This document shows, in pieces, positions 12,949 through 24,321 of a DNA stretch of 64,000 nt. This DNA is from Oreohelix idahoensis (Eukaryota > Mollusca > Gastropoda > Stylommatophora > Oreohelicidae). Every line of letters starts with the position of its first letter. Within the stretch, counting starts at the first letter, position 1. The stretch spans positions 124,001 to 188,000 of the forward strand of contig JAMPIV010017768.1 in NCBI GenBank assembly GCA_024509875.1, in the 5' to 3' direction. The position numbers were made by a program, and so were the translations under genes. The notes beneath the pieces are model-generated. The model was given only the letters and a program-made list of their open reading frames with translations, was not told the origin of the DNA and did no database searches.

Positions 12949-13613
12949 TGCTGCGGTCGGAAAATTAGCCCAACGGATTGTTGAAAGTTTGATAGTCAAT
13001 CATTGTAACTTGGTTTACAGTTCATCATTTTTGCATCGTGCCTTCGATGTTAATTACGCGAATGTGGGTTTAAATACTTTGAAACCATGATAGTAATAAT
13101 TGAATCTCCCAAATGTTCATAGACGGGATAAGTCATGTCTGAAGTCCAAACAAACAATTTATTATACATTCTGTAGACATCGTACGTTGATCATGAATTA
13201 CATCACAAATATAATTTAGAATCCTATGTTGAGTTAGCTATCTTGCATATCAGTCCTTTGTCTCGTACATCTGAATTACTGTAGGCAGAACGACATAACT
13301 ATATGCACGCGTGGTTGGTAATCCCAACGACCGACAGTGAGATTATGCGTCTGGCACTAGTATAACTAAAACGGACTGTTAATTCATCTCGACAAGGTTT
13401 AGTCAATTACTAACCTGTAACTTCATCTTTCTTCATCATAACAGTGGACTGACCCATGTCCATAATAAAATACAATATAACTGTGTGGCATTCCATGCCC
13501 GACACTATAAGAATATAAAGACACGTCTTCTCCGTTCGACGGTCATTCAAGAAAGGGTCCCGTCTCTTGGTCACGGTGCGTGACTACCAACGCTGAAACG
13601 TCACAGCGTTCAC
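12949..13613. repeat. 0.67 kb direct repeat, unit 1
   Basis: Starts GCTGCGGTCGGAAAATTAGC and ends GTTCACTAGGC. It is repeated almost base for base at 13637-14303 after a 23-bp spacer (differences include AAG/GAG near 13143, ACGG/ATGG and GCG/GTG near the end). A TATAAA-like box lies near its end (GAATATAAAGACAC at 13511). It may be a pair of LTRs, a two-copy satellite, or a tandem duplication. Confidence 0.9.
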
Positions 13614-13636
13614 TAGGCCACACTGGCCACCAATTC

Positions 13637-14303
13637 TGCTGCGGTCGGAAAATTAGCCCAACGGATTGTTGAAAGTTTGATAGTCAATCATTGTAACTTG
13701 GTTTACAGTTCATCATTTTTGCATCGTGCCTTCGATGTTAATTACGCGAATGTGGGTTTAAATACTTTGAAACCATGATAGTAATAATTGAATCTCCCAA
13801 ATGTTCATAGACGGGATAAGTCATGTCTGGAGTCCAAACAAACAATTTATTATACATTCTGTAGACATCGTACGTTGATCATGAATTACATCACAAATAT
13901 AATTTAGAATCCTATGTTGAGTTAGCTATCTTGCATATCAGTCCTTTGTCTCGTACATCTGAATTACTGTAGGCAGAACGACATAACTATATGCACGCGT
14001 GGTTGGTAATCCCAACGACCGACAGTGAGATTATGCGTCTGGCACTAGTATAACTAAAACGGACTGTTAATTCATCTCGACAAGGTTTAGTCAATTACTA
14101 ACCTGTAACTTCATCTTTCTTCATCATAACAGTGGACTGACCCATGTCCATAATAAAATACAATATAACTGTGTGGCATTCCATGCCCGACACTATAAGA
14201 ATATAAAGACACGTCTTCTCCGTTCGACGGTCATTCAAGAAAGGGTCCCGTCTCTTGGTCATGGTGCGTGACTACCAACGCTGAAACGTCACAGTGTTCA
14301 CTA
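13637..14303. repeat. 0.67 kb direct repeat, unit 2
   Basis: Second unit of the pair described at 12949-13613, about 99 percent identical by eye. The flanking sequence after it (TAATAATACTTTTACATT) differs from the 23-bp spacer between the units. Confidence 0.9.
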
Positions 14304-15780
14304 GGCTAATAATACTTTTACATTACATTAAACGTTGTAACCCCTAAAATCGCATGCTGCTAACCTCTAGCAGACAATGCCAATTAAACTACCGTAACAA
14401 GCGGTCACTCTGTTACGCAATCCTTCTCGTAGTACGTCGCCAGGAGAAATCCTCCGGGAAGACATTATGATTGTTTTTCTTCGTTCTCTGTCCATGTGTC
14501 CAAATACCTGTGGCCTGATTTACAGTATATAATGAGTTCCCTTCTGTCTCTAAATACTTTTAGTCCCTGGAACTTCTGTCGTGAGGTGGTAGAGACTTTG
14601 TGCAGTTTGCCAGCTAATTTAGTGTGGGAAATTCTTCACAATCTCTGTAAGAATCCTTAAGTAACTTGGTAGTTGTAATTTTTCCTTGGGATTTAGACTT
14701 AGTCAGAGTAAGTTCATTTATAGTGGGTTCTAACATTTTTTTAAAGTTTGGCCATTACCCAACAAACACTAGAAGCTATAGTTAGTTTTTTTTTTTAAAG
14801 GAAACTGTGTTTGTATGCCACTTACGGGTTTTTTGGGGTTTTGTTCTAAAGCCAGATGGTTGTGAAACTTAAGATGCTTCACGAAAGCCCTCGAGAGAAC
14901 CTTCTTAATCACGAAGTGTACATTTATCTGATGTGGTTCACTAAAAGAATAATTCCCCCCTCGAAGTGTAACTATATAACTGATTGTTATGTGGAGGGAA
15001 TTCTTTTTAACACAGAGTGTAACCGTAAGCGATTGTCTTTTTTTTTCTGGCCTCCGCGGCTGATCTTTGTAAATTTTTCACAACATGTAACTTTAATTTA
15101 TTTGATTACTTGCCTACTGTATGGATACTTTTAACTCATTTAGAGATTTACCCAGAGTAGCCTTATAGGTTGTCATATGGTGTGCATGTAAATATGATAG
15201 TATTAAGCATGTCGCAGCCCAGTGAGATAACCTTAAACGGGCCTTGCGATTTCGTTTAGACGCCTGTGCGTTAGACAGAACTGACAGATACGTTGTAAGG
15301 TCAGTTCCGCGCCAGGTAGATGAGGCAGGAATGTTTGCATACCAAAACCTCCACGCCAGCCATGGGTAACCACTGATTGCGCAAAGTGCGAGTTATCGGG
15401 TAGGCATGCCCAGGCACCTACTGGCTCGCTCGTCTATGTAATGGTCAGTGAGAAGGAAGGAGAGAGAGAGAGAGAGATAAACTGTGGGACTAGGTCAGCA
15501 GCAAGGACTGCTTGGGGTGGGAATGGTTGTAGTAAGTTAATCTGTACCTGTTTATGCAATTGTTTTGTTTTTCGATGTAACATTTATGTTCGCTAGGTGT
15601 TCATAGATTTTTAAATATGATTTCATTTCAGCGAGAATCGGTTAACTCCAACTGAGTTAAGGGACCTCTGAGCCATCGTCTGGATTGCCTTCCTGGAAAG
15701 GCAGGATTAATAATCAACCCATTTACATTGGATTGTTCCCACCAACTACAGTTGTGATTTTACCAGCAACCTAATACGAG
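14304..15780. other. Non-coding stretch, no gene recognised
   Basis: I see no exon or recognisable transposon. A (GA)n run lies at about 15455-15475. The short open frame at 14856-15134 has no motifs and low-complexity ends. Confidence 0.5.
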
Positions 15781-16053
15781 TAGCCGCGGTAGCATAGTGG
15801 TTAGTGCACTGGCTTCCTAGCTCAGTAGTCTATGGTTCGATCCCCAGATGAAGTGGGATTTTTTTAGGCCGCAAACGGCTCCTGGGTCGACCCAGCCTCA
15901 AATGGGTACCAGAGCAACTCTGGGAAGGTTAAGGCGGCCAGCGTGATGCTGACCACATCACCCCTAATGTGCCGACGGTCGAGAAAATATGGGCCTAACA
16001 CCATATTCCCAATATGCCTCAATAGGGCGTGTAACGGGATCCTTTTTTAAAAT
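15781..16053 (+). repeat. tRNA-derived SINE, family A
   Basis: The 5' part is tRNA-like with a pol III A box (TAGCATAGTGG) and B box (GGTTCGATCCC). The body includes GCAAACGGCTCCTGGGTCGA, AACTCTGGGAAGGTTAAG, and CCTAACACCATATTCCCAAT, and it ends GTAACGGGATCCTTTTTTAA. A minus-strand copy lies at 35990-36255, with partial copies at 56105-56170, 57703-57795 and 60195-60235. Confidence 0.9.
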
Positions 16054-17290
16054 ACGGGTACATTTGTGATCTCCCGTGCTGGGAATTTTACCTCACCCCT
16101 ACAAAGTAAGTGGAGCACCCATGCTCCACTGGCATCAACTTCATAGAGCTACACATTATCGCCAGTTCTAACCTCTTGTAGCCATTGCCAGCTCTACATC
16201 ATCCAAATTATCACACGCTGTCACAGGAGTGGCAGGCCGGTGCCAATAGTGAATTTATTACCTCCAACGCATATTTAATCTTGAGTGCATTCATCGCCAC
16301 CCCTTTAGATCCTGGATTTAAAGCACACCTGTTCATCTAGAGGACTTAATATTTGTCCTGGAAATTTGTTTTGTGGTGGAGTTATAGTTTTGGGTTCCAC
16401 GGATTGTCAGCCGCACAGGGAGAGGAAAGGGTATCATATCTCCATCTGTGATCTGCCAGCTACTGTAATCCAAGCAGAATATAAACACAAGTGTGCCAAT
16501 GAAGAAGGACTTTGGGGGAGTGGTCTCAGATAATTGGTTGTGAGGGGGAGAGCTTGAAGTAACTGCGGGATATGGTCATTAAGTTGGATTAAGCAACTGT
16601 GTTGCTGACCTGAAGAAGTCAGCGGGATAAGTGGGTGTTTGTAGGGACTTCATTATTTCAGGGTTCCCTGCAGAAGAAGTAGTAGAATATCTCGCCAAAT
16701 AATAGTGGGAGTTTGAATTACTGAGACGGGAGAGCCAAACTCCTTGGTACCAGTCTAGTTGATTATTCTTATGATTATTATTATTACTAGCAGTGCTGTC
16801 ACTAGATTTTTTTTTTGGTTAACGAATTTTTATGTTTTGATGGTTTGTGATTGGACATTTTCTTGTTTTTGACATAGCTTTTGTTTATAAATTAGACCAC
16901 TAATCGCAGATCAGACTACTTTACTATCTGTACTTGTACTTGATTGTTTGTGGAGTCACTAATGTGCACTGTTCCTTACTCTTATCCAAGAGAGAGAGGC
17001 GGAGTGAAAGTAGCTTAGAAACATAGTCACTGAGTGGCAGGAGGGGAGAGTCATTATCTGATCGTTCACTCCTGGTAGCTATAATTCACTCCATTCACAT
17101 TCAACACCACTACTCATCTATCTCCTCAGTCCTCACTCATACTTTTGTCTTGTCTCAGACCTCACTCAGACTTTTTGTCTTGTCTCAGACAGACTATGCA
17201 AACCACTCGTGACAATAGCTAAAATCACTGAACAGTAAGTAATTGGTTTGGATTTGCCCTACAAACAAAGCAGCTGTGTTATAGCCGTGA
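16054..17290. other. Non-coding stretch downstream of the GPCR exon, no exon recognised
   Basis: This would be intron following the minus-strand GPCR exon. I could not find the remaining transmembrane segments here. A few T runs and an ATTATTATTATTA run near 16775 are the only simple features. Confidence 0.4.
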
Positions 17291-17308
17291 GCATTGGCAT
17301 TAACTTAC

Positions 17309-17993
17309 CAGAGAAACGATCATTCTGCTATCGGTGGTCGAACGCCGGACATGCGTGAGCAACGAAGAGCCGTGGCACCAAAGCGTTATGCAGATATAGA
17401 CCTCAATTACCTCATCTCTCAGCTTTATACGCACGGTATTGGGCAGCAGGTGATTAAAAACTAAAGTCGCAGCGACCATCGCGATCAGGGAACAGCCGTA
17501 TTTAATCTTCCGATAGTGCAGAAACAGACGCCCTTTCGACGTGTTGTGAGCAATCCACCTATCAACTGCCACGAGAAGCAAGATGAATATGTCAGAAATT
17601 TGCCCGAAGAAGTGGAAGAAGTGACTGAATTCCCTTTGCCAGGTGTCTCTTGGAGACAGCAAGGGCAGTTCATTGTTGTATGAGAGGTAGGATTGTAACA
17701 GCAGCGTGCTGGCCGCATGCAGTTCCAAGAGCATCAGCGTTGTGAGAAAAACAGCCGTGCTGGATTTGTATGGGATCTTGAACATGAAGAGCAGCAGGCA
17801 GAGATTGGCGGCAATGGATATAGCGCCGGCGATGGCGTGCACAGTGGTAACAAGCGGAATCTCGGACTCGAGCTTGTGGTGCGACCTTAAGATGTCGTGA
17901 AGTAGACTTGTGAATAATGTTGTCTCCTCAGGCAGCTTCACGTCCAGTGGAAAATACCGCGATAGCACGTCGAAACAGCCGTCTCCTTTGCAC
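17309..17993 (-). CDS. Rhodopsin-type (class A) GPCR exon, TM1 to TM4
   Basis: A 685-nt internal exon with a good acceptor on the minus strand (TTTTCACACAG, AG at 17995-17994) and a consensus donor (CTG followed by GTAAGT at 17308). It starts in phase 2 and ends in phase 0, encoding about 228 residues. An extracellular segment (CKGDGCFD...LESEIPL) precedes TM1 (about residues 48-72, with the conserved Asn in AANLCLLL), TM2 (about 78-100), TM3 (about 124-146) ending in DRW, a variant of the DRY motif, and TM4 (about 163-182). The usual Cys at the top of TM3 is absent, and TM2 has Glu (LLELH) where Asp is usual. Both are atypical. Ligand unknown; TM5 to TM7 must be on a later exon to the left. 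The frame is intact, so this looks like a live gene exon. Confidence 0.82.
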
Positions 17994-18084
17994 CTGTGTG
18001 AAAATCACTACATGTGTAAATAAATAAATAAGTACACGCACACACACATATACACCCTTCTTCTCCGCGTGGATCTTAGGCCTT

Positions 18085-18345
18085 CAGATACCTTCTCAGC
18101 CCTCCTGTCTTGTGCCAACCTCCCAAGGTCGCCACTGCATGTGTTTATCCTTTTCATTTCTGCCTCTAGTTCTTTTCTCGTGTTTATCGGTCTCCATGCA
18201 CTTCTCTTAACCGGGAGAAACGAGAGCAAGGACTGCATTGTAATGCTTCTCAGCAGGTTCCCTCAGTGGTTGTCCTACCTATTGCTAGCGTTTTTTTGTT
18301 TTGTGTTTTTTTTTTTTTCATTTCCTATTCCCCTGGCACCACCAG
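18085..18345 (-). repeat. RTE-type LINE (family 2) remnant
   Basis: The plus-strand text includes GCTTCTCAGCAGGTTCCCTC and GAGAGCAAGGACTGCATTGT, which correspond to the complement of the SITRQSLFWNPQG region in the family 2 copy at 56640-57330. Decayed by indels. Confidence 0.65.
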
Positions 18346-18891
18346 CGTCTTCTGTCTGTCTTGATGGTGTACTCCGATAGACTCTTTCTTGTTCATCTCT
18401 TGATATTATCTTCCCACTTAAAACAACGCTATCTTCCTCTTGTATGTTTGCCTTCAGCTCTAACTTCTACTGTGATCTTCAAGTAAGGTGTTATGTCTTT
18501 TTACATGGCCAAAATATTTTAGCTAATTATGATCTCCCTTCATTAATTCTCTTTTCATTCCTAGGTTTTCTAGGACATATTTATTAGTTTTCTTCTCTTT
18601 CCATGAGATGTGCCTCGTTCTTTTATATATCCGCACCTCAAAAGCCTCAATTCTTTCTTCTGATTTCTTATTCATTGCCCGTGTTCCAAGATAAATTGTA
18701 CTGGTGACAGGAAGTTGTGGAGAGACGTGATCTCCTACGCCACTAGGCACGGTACTTGAAGAAGAAGAAGTTTCAGCACCGTACAATAGTGAAGAATATA
18801 TATAGCATTTGATGATTCTCAGTTTGAGTTTGTGAGTTAGTTGTTTAGATGTTAGTATCTGTCTCATGTTGTTGAATGTAACTTTGGCCAT
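18346..18891 (-). pseudogene. LINE (family 3) reverse transcriptase C-terminal fragment
   Basis: The minus-strand frame 18523-18891 encodes [21 protein letters not shown] then YIYSSLLYGAET, RIEAFEVRIYKRTRHISW and KKTNKYVLENLG. This is the thumb-to-C-terminal block order of RTE-like endonuclease-reverse transcriptases. An insertion of about 35 residues of unrelated sequence (SSSSSTVPSGVGDHVS...) splits the YGAETWT motif. The 3' continuation reaches about 18346. Same family as 35795-36545. Confidence 0.75.
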
Positions 18892-18944
18892 TCATATCCT
18901 CTTCTTGATTTATTTTTCCCATCTGTAATCTTCTTTTATGCTAT

Positions 18945-19335
18945 ATAAAGGGGTCGGAATGGGTAAGAGGTATAGCGTCTGCCTCGAGTTCTAGAGGTAC
19001 CGGGTTCGATTCCCAGTTGAGGGAATATAATTTATGGAAACATTTTTTTCCAGAACCAGTGGTCCTAATGATGTCATACTCCCCCCTGGTCTCCTGGGAA
19101 GTGAGATCGGATGCATAGTCTTCTCGGATAAGGGCGAAAAAATAGGAGGTCCCATGTACAAGTTGCGCACGTTAAATATCCCACGGCAGTTTGAAATCGT
19201 AAAGAGTAGGCCTATCAGGCCACTGCCCTGGCAAAATTCAAAAATTAGAAACCTACCCACCACAAAAATATTTATAAAATGTGTGATTACTATATATACA
19301 CATTAGGATTCTCGCCGGTGCTACCAAGGTATGAG
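18945..19335 (+). repeat. tRNA-derived SINE-like element, family C/E
   Basis: Starts with a tRNA-like head (GGGTAAGAGGTATAGCGTCTGCC... B box GGTTCGATTCC). The body includes AACCAGTGGTCCTAATGATG, GGAAGTGAGATCGGATGCAT, CAAGTTGCGCACGTTAAAT and CCACCACAAAAATATTT, ending near ATTCTCGCCGGTGCTACC. The copy at 22838-23222 on the minus strand shows that the pieces at 45010-45175, 53485-53610 and 57345-57510 are other ends of the same long element. Confidence 0.8.
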
Positions 19336-19369
19336 AAACGCTTGACTTGTATATACCAAGAACAAACAA

Positions 19370-19625
19370 TTAATATATAAGGATTAGTGAGGGTATGGCG
19401 GGGGAAAAAAAACTAGGGCCTGGTGTGGTTCTGGTTATGCATATTGATGATGACAGATGAATAAGTAAATCGGGTATCACCCCAAACACCCCGGGCTTGC
19501 CCGCCGTCCTTCGCTGTATTAATGTGATAGGTATGAGAGACTACCATTTTGGGACAAAAGAAAAGGCACACACACACACGGACATCCACACCATTCGACA
19601 CCTTCAATATGCTCTATTTACACTA
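19370..19625. other. Non-coding, no gene recognised
   Basis: A short (CA)n run at 19568-19578 and A runs; no motif-bearing frame. Confidence 0.4.
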
Positions 19626-19627
19626 AT

Positions 19628-19870
19628 TAAGCGTTGACAGAGTGGTTAGTCGCTGGGTCTCTCGCAGCAGACATGCCGGGTTCGAATCACGGTACCAATA
19701 CACTCCAGTCAATCCAGTTGTAAATGAGTACCTGCCTCTGCTCTTTGAGTTAGGGAAGGAAAAGGCAGCGAGGAAGGAAACTGATCACCTCACCTCTCGA
19801 TTCTGGCCCTAGTGTGGTGAAGTCTCTAACACTTCACTCCCCTACGACAGTATCTGCTATGGGGATTACC
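19628..19870 (+). repeat. tRNA-derived SINE, family D
   Basis: A tRNA-like head (TTGACAGAGTGGTTAGTCGC, B box GGTTCGAATCA) followed by a body with GTACCTGCCTCTGCTCTTTG, AAGTCTCTAACACTTCACTC and GCTATGGGGATTACCTTTTA. Partial or reverse copies lie at 21196-21345 and 54892-55140. Confidence 0.85.
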
Positions 19871-20369
19871 TTTTACCTTTACACTCATTGGAAAGGCAAA
19901 AATGGTACCATTATCAGCTGTCGGCAGTCAGAATTATTTACCGGAATTAGCGACACTACTTTTCCTAATTATAACCCATCAGAGGTTGAACGGGCTATTT
20001 TTTTCTTCACAAATTTAAAAAAAAAAAAACAGAAAAGGAAATTATTTGTAGTTTCCTTACCATGTCTTAATGAAGGTATCAATATCATGTGTATCATTCT
20101 GCATAATTTAGTTTTCTGTTTTAGTCGGTAGTCTTTGTGGCAAAATGTATGAGAATTCTCGCTTCACGTAATTTGCCGTGTCCGTACAACCATATTCGTT
20201 TGCGCAGTGAAGTATGGAATCAGTTGTTCCTATCCCGTTGTCGGGTTGTAGTAAATTATTGTGAAGTTTCGTACTTAATTTTTTTGTTTTGATTTAAAGG
20301 TTACTTCCTATCGCCATTCACTTGCGAGCAGCATTTTACAAGTGCTCATTGGTGCTAGTGCGCAATTTT

Positions 20370-20564
20370 CTAGAACTTGTTGGGTTTTTTTTTAATTTGG
20401 CCTGGAGTCAGATGCTTGCTGATGTCCACCTGCTCATAAGTCTCTGCCGGCCGTAAAGGATACTCTGTCGAGGTGAGAGGTTTGTGCTCCATCTCTGTTG
20501 CGATGGCAAGAGTCTTCATGGACGCGACTTTAGGAGACGACCGTTTGTGAAGAAAAAATATCAC
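20370..20564 (-). pseudogene. Possible Ty3/gypsy pol fragment (protease-RT linker)
   Basis: The minus-strand frame reads KVASMKTLAIATEMEHKPL, STEYPLRPAETYEQVDIS and KHLTPGQ. The pattern of a P-x-ETY/F-x-DV-I-x-LTP block resembles the spacer before the reverse transcriptase in Ty3/gypsy polyproteins. There is no flanking RT or LTR, so this is a weak call and it could be unrelated. Confidence 0.28.
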
Positions 20565-21195
20565 ATTCAGCCACTGATGGGTTATAATTAAAATTTTACC
20601 TCTGTCTGGAGTTTTTGGTTGGTGCTGACCAGATCATGGTCCACTCGCCGGTGAATATAGCGCCTGCACCTTAAGGGATCTCAAATTACTCCCGACCCAG
20701 TTATTCCGCCGGGCATTCGGTCGCCCCCAAAGCAAACTCTGTGGAAACGATCACCGCGTGAAGGTGTTCCCATGGACACGTTTTCGCAGGGAGATCATAT
20801 ACTAGAAGCTTACAATCAGAGCAAGACTGTAGCTTCCGCGGCAATCACTGCACCTGGATGTGAGAGGCGGTGTGTTCGCATCTACATCCATTAATGTAGG
20901 CGGGACGTCGGGGCCTGGACCCTACATAGACCCTATATATCAATTTCATCAAGCACATTGTCAAATCTCAAACGATTCATGCTCTAAACGGTGTTTTGAT
21001 ATCTCTTGTTGCATACTATTCTACATCCTGGCAGCGCTATTCTCGTGGCTGGATTTCCACAGTACACCCTGAGAATAGAACTGCCAGAGTACAATAGAGC
21101 ACACCGCCCTCCGTTGTGTACATATATCCATTTTATCACTGTCCATATCATCTTCGCTTTTCTTTCGACAGCATAGTTACCGGGCACTGTTGAGT
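20565..21195. other. Non-coding, no gene recognised
   Basis: Nothing beyond unremarkable unique sequence by eye; no frame with recognisable motifs. Confidence 0.4.
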
Positions 21196-21345
21196 GGGTT
21201 CTTGACTGCTCTTGAATTAGGGAAGGCAAAGGCGAAGAAAACTGGTCACCCCCACCTAAAAAAAAATGCTGGACCTAGTATAATGAAGTCTCTAACACTC
21301 CACTTCCCTACTGAAATGCCTGCTGTGTTACAACCACCTTTACCT
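21196..21345 (+). repeat. SINE family D, 3' part
   Basis: Matches 19735-19870: GAATTAGGGAAGGCAAAGGC, AATGAAGTCTCTAACACTCC, ACTTCCCTACTGAAATGCCT, then ACCACCTTTACCTTCA. The tRNA-like head is missing. Confidence 0.7.
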
Positions 21346-21629
21346 TCATATCGTGGTATCTCACTTCTTTTCTCTGGCTCTGTCTTCGTAAGTAGGCTAC
21401 AAATAAACGTCCGCTCAGTCCTTTGTCATTTCTCTATTGTACTGCCCACTTCACGCGCAACCAACCCTCACCTCTGTTTTCGAGATTCGACACTTCGTTC
21501 AACCTGGCCCGAGGTGGGCGGCTTTCGATTATAATTATGGTAGAATGAAAAAAAACACACACACAAAAACCAGCAAACAAATTGTAATATGTCTTACTAG
21601 GAGAAAGGACAAGAAAAAACCTACGTTGC

Positions 21630-21661
21630 GGTCACAAGGCCTTCGTCAGGGACAGACTGGG
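21630..21661 (-). ncRNA. Hammerhead-like motif of Penelope type, decayed
   Basis: On the minus strand the text reads CCCTGACGAAGGCCTTGTGA followed by CCGCAACGTAGG. This has the CUGANGA box, a GGCC/GGTC-type stem II and a GCAAC in place of the GAAAC box. It matches the 3' region of the Penelope-like element (27850-27880), so it is probably a solo remnant of that element. Activity is doubtful because the A-rich box is changed. Confidence 0.4.
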
Positions 21662-22184
21662 GGGAGGGCAACATTGATAGCCCTGAAAAGGACCGCTAGC
21701 TGGCTGTCTTGATTCGTCACGTCGCTTATATATCGCTCTATTAACCCCCAGTGCTCTCTCCTTCATATGGCTATACATGGACAAGCTCAAGTGTCCGCTG
21801 CTATCTCTCTATGTCTCTCTCTCTCCTATATCAGATTCACACTCCTACCAGACTGCTTCACTGTTTTCTTAAAAAAACTGTCTTGTTTTTTTTCTTTTTG
21901 CTCATTATTTTCTCTCTTCCGTCAGGCCTTCCCCATTTAAACTTTGTGAAGTCAGTTACTGTAGTTTGGTAGCGAACACATATTTATAACGGATTTACGG
22001 GCTTCTCCCATACCTCGTTTTTTTTCTTCTCTGACATGTCCGCCTTCTGCCAGACCATCACCATCTGTTGAGTTAATTACTTAAGTTGAGCTCAGGCTAA
22101 GATTATGATAGAGCAATGTTTGCATGGTTTTTCATGTTTCCATATTCCTGCACTTCCTTGGAATTTTTTTTCTTTTTCTTACGC

Positions 22185-22518
<334 letters not shown>

Positions 22519-22549
22519 TACATGCATACACACAAGCACATACTCCTGT

Positions 22550-22650
22550 GTAGTTCTCTGGTGTCTCTGAAGAGATAAAAAAAATAGGACTACTGACCCT
22601 CAGGCGACTAATATGAGGTTGTACCTGACCCATTGGTTGTGATGGGCGCA
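22550..22650 (+). repeat. Repeat family F, 5' fragment
   Basis: GGTGTCTCTGAAGAGATAAA, TAGGACTACTGACCCTCAGG and ACTAATATGAGGTTGT match the start of the family F copy at 53130-53345. Confidence 0.6.
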
Positions 22651-22837
22651 GGTGGTGCACTTCCTGACTGTTCTCATCCTCCATCAGTTGGTGTTAATAT
22701 CTTTGATTGGATCATAGATGATTCGTCTTCAGACTATTCTGTTCTCAAATGCTTCAGTTGTGATGTGTCTTGGCCTCTTTTCAAATATGTCCACTTTTGC
22801 AGTGTGTGTATTATTCACTCTTTGATGATAACGTTCT

Positions 22838-23222
22838 TTGGATTGTATTTAAGGACCATCTTCATTGCACATGAACAACTCCATAAGAGCTCCAATCTCT
22901 TCCCTTAGATCACAGCACAGTGCACAAACTCCACAGAACCAGCGAAGATCCCTATTTGTGTATACAGGAATCACACATTCTAAAAATATCTTTGTTGTGG
23001 GTAGGTTTCCTAATTTTGTAATTTTGCCAGGGGAGCGGCTGGCCTACTCTACAATTTCCAACTGCCAAAGGATTTTTAATGTGCGCAACTTGGACACAGA
23101 GCCTCCTATTTTTTCGATCTTATCCGAGAAGGCTAGGCATCCGATCTCACTACCCAGGAGAGAGGGAGGGGGGAGTATGATATCATTAGGAACCACTGGT
23201 TCTGAACAAATTGTTCCATCAA
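22838..23222 (-). repeat. SINE-like family C/E, near-complete copy
   Basis: Read on the plus strand it runs from TTTAAGGACCATCTTCATTG through CAGCACAGTGCACAAACTCC and TGTTGTGGGTAGGTTTCC to ATCATTAGGAACCACTGG, joining what appear elsewhere as separate pieces. Its 5' head side (at about 23203) merges into the 60-bp minisatellite. Confidence 0.8.
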
Positions 23223-23919
23223 TCTTTGTTGTTATATAATATGTGTTACTTTATCATGGTTCTGAAAAAAATTGTTGCATCAATCTTTGTTGTTATATAA
23301 TATGTGTTACTTTATCATGGTTCTGAAAAAAATTGTTCCATCAATCTTTGTTGTTATATAATATGTGTTACTTTATCATGGTTCTGAAAAAAATTGTTCC
23401 ATCAATCTTTGTTGTTATATAATATGTGTTACTTTACCATGGTTCTGAAAAAATTGTTCCATCAATCTTTGTTGTTATATAATATATGTTACTTTATCAT
23501 GGTTCTGAACAAATTGTTCCATCAATCTTTGTTGTTATATAATATGTGTTACTTTATCATGGTTCTGAACAAATTGTTCCATCAATCTTTGTTGTTATAT
23601 AATATGTGTTACTTTATCAAGGTTCTGAACAAATTGTTCCATCAATCTTTGTTGTTATATAATATGTGTTACTTTATCATGGTTCTGAACAAATTGTTCC
23701 ATCAATCTTTGTTGTTATATAATATGTGTTACTTTATCATGGTTCTGAACAAATTGTTCCATCAATCTTTGTTGTTATATAATATGTGTTACTTTATCAT
23801 GGTTCTGAACAAATTGTTCCATCAATCTTTGTTGTTATATAATATGTGTTACTTTATCATGGTTCTGAAAAAATTGTTCCATCAATCTTTGTTGTTATAT
23901 AATATGTGTTACTTTATCA
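23203..23919. repeat. 60-bp minisatellite, 12 units
   Basis: The unit starts GGTTCTGAACAAATTGTTCC and continues ATCAATCTTTGTTGTTATAT then AATATGTGTTACTTTATCAT. Units differ by AAAAAAATT versus ACAAATT and by single bases. The first unit overlaps the edge of the SINE C/E copy. Because 60 is a multiple of 3, it produces a fortuitous long open frame that is not a gene. Confidence 0.97.
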
Positions 23920-23929
23920 GCATCCCCTT

Positions 23930-24260
23930 TCAGCTCCCCAAGAAGCATATGCCTTCAGCAAATTCATGCCAAATTCTCCTGTGCCATCACTGTCTTCTTG
24001 ATCCCTTTCATTTCTGTCACTATTTCTCTTCTCCATGTGTTTTTTTTTTTGGTCTCCGTCTACCTCTCTGACCCTGATGATTCCAGAAGAAGGTCTGCCT
24101 TGTGATGCTATTAGCAGGTTTCATCAGTGAGTGTCATATCCATCGCCAGTGTCTTCTTTTCATCTTTTTTTCAGCGACCACTTGTTTAGTTTTGTCGTCG
24201 CGTCCACATTGGTGATCTTGTCGTATTTGATACTTTCAAGGTCATTTATATCATCACAAG
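23930..24260 (-). repeat. RTE-type LINE (family 2) remnant
   Basis: CCAAGAAGCATATGCCTTCA, TCTCCTGTGCCATCACTGTC, AAGGTCTGCCTTGTGATGCT and CCATCGCCAGTGTCTTCTTT match the family 2 copy at 56640-56940 in the same orientation, with many indels. Confidence 0.7.
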
Positions 24261-24321
24261 GCTCAGAAAAAAAGAGGCAAAATTAAATACTTACATATAA
24301 ATATACACCTTGTGTAGTTCG

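Noticed and set aside
14856..15134. Open frame of 92 residues
   Set aside because: No motifs, poor codon pattern, and no splice signals by eye.
15781..15850. tRNA gene
   Set aside because: A and B boxes are present but the rest is SINE body, and the fold is not a full tRNA. The same applies to 18950, 19630, 27053, 41333 and 59693.
18069..18380. Plus-strand frames rich in Phe/Leu (possible membrane protein)
   Set aside because: Antisense to LINE remnants; the hydrophobic look comes from T-rich complement of purine-rich LINE ends.
23203..23919. Regular direct repeats that could be mistaken for a CRISPR array
   Set aside because: There are no variable spacers; the whole 60-bp unit repeats. 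The genome is eukaryotic. Same for 39095-40060 and 63149-63690.
23394..24071. 225-residue open frame of repeated FHQSLLLYNMCYFIMVLNKL
   Set aside because: The minisatellite unit is 60 bp, a multiple of three, so an open frame arises without selection. It also has no start context or splice signals.
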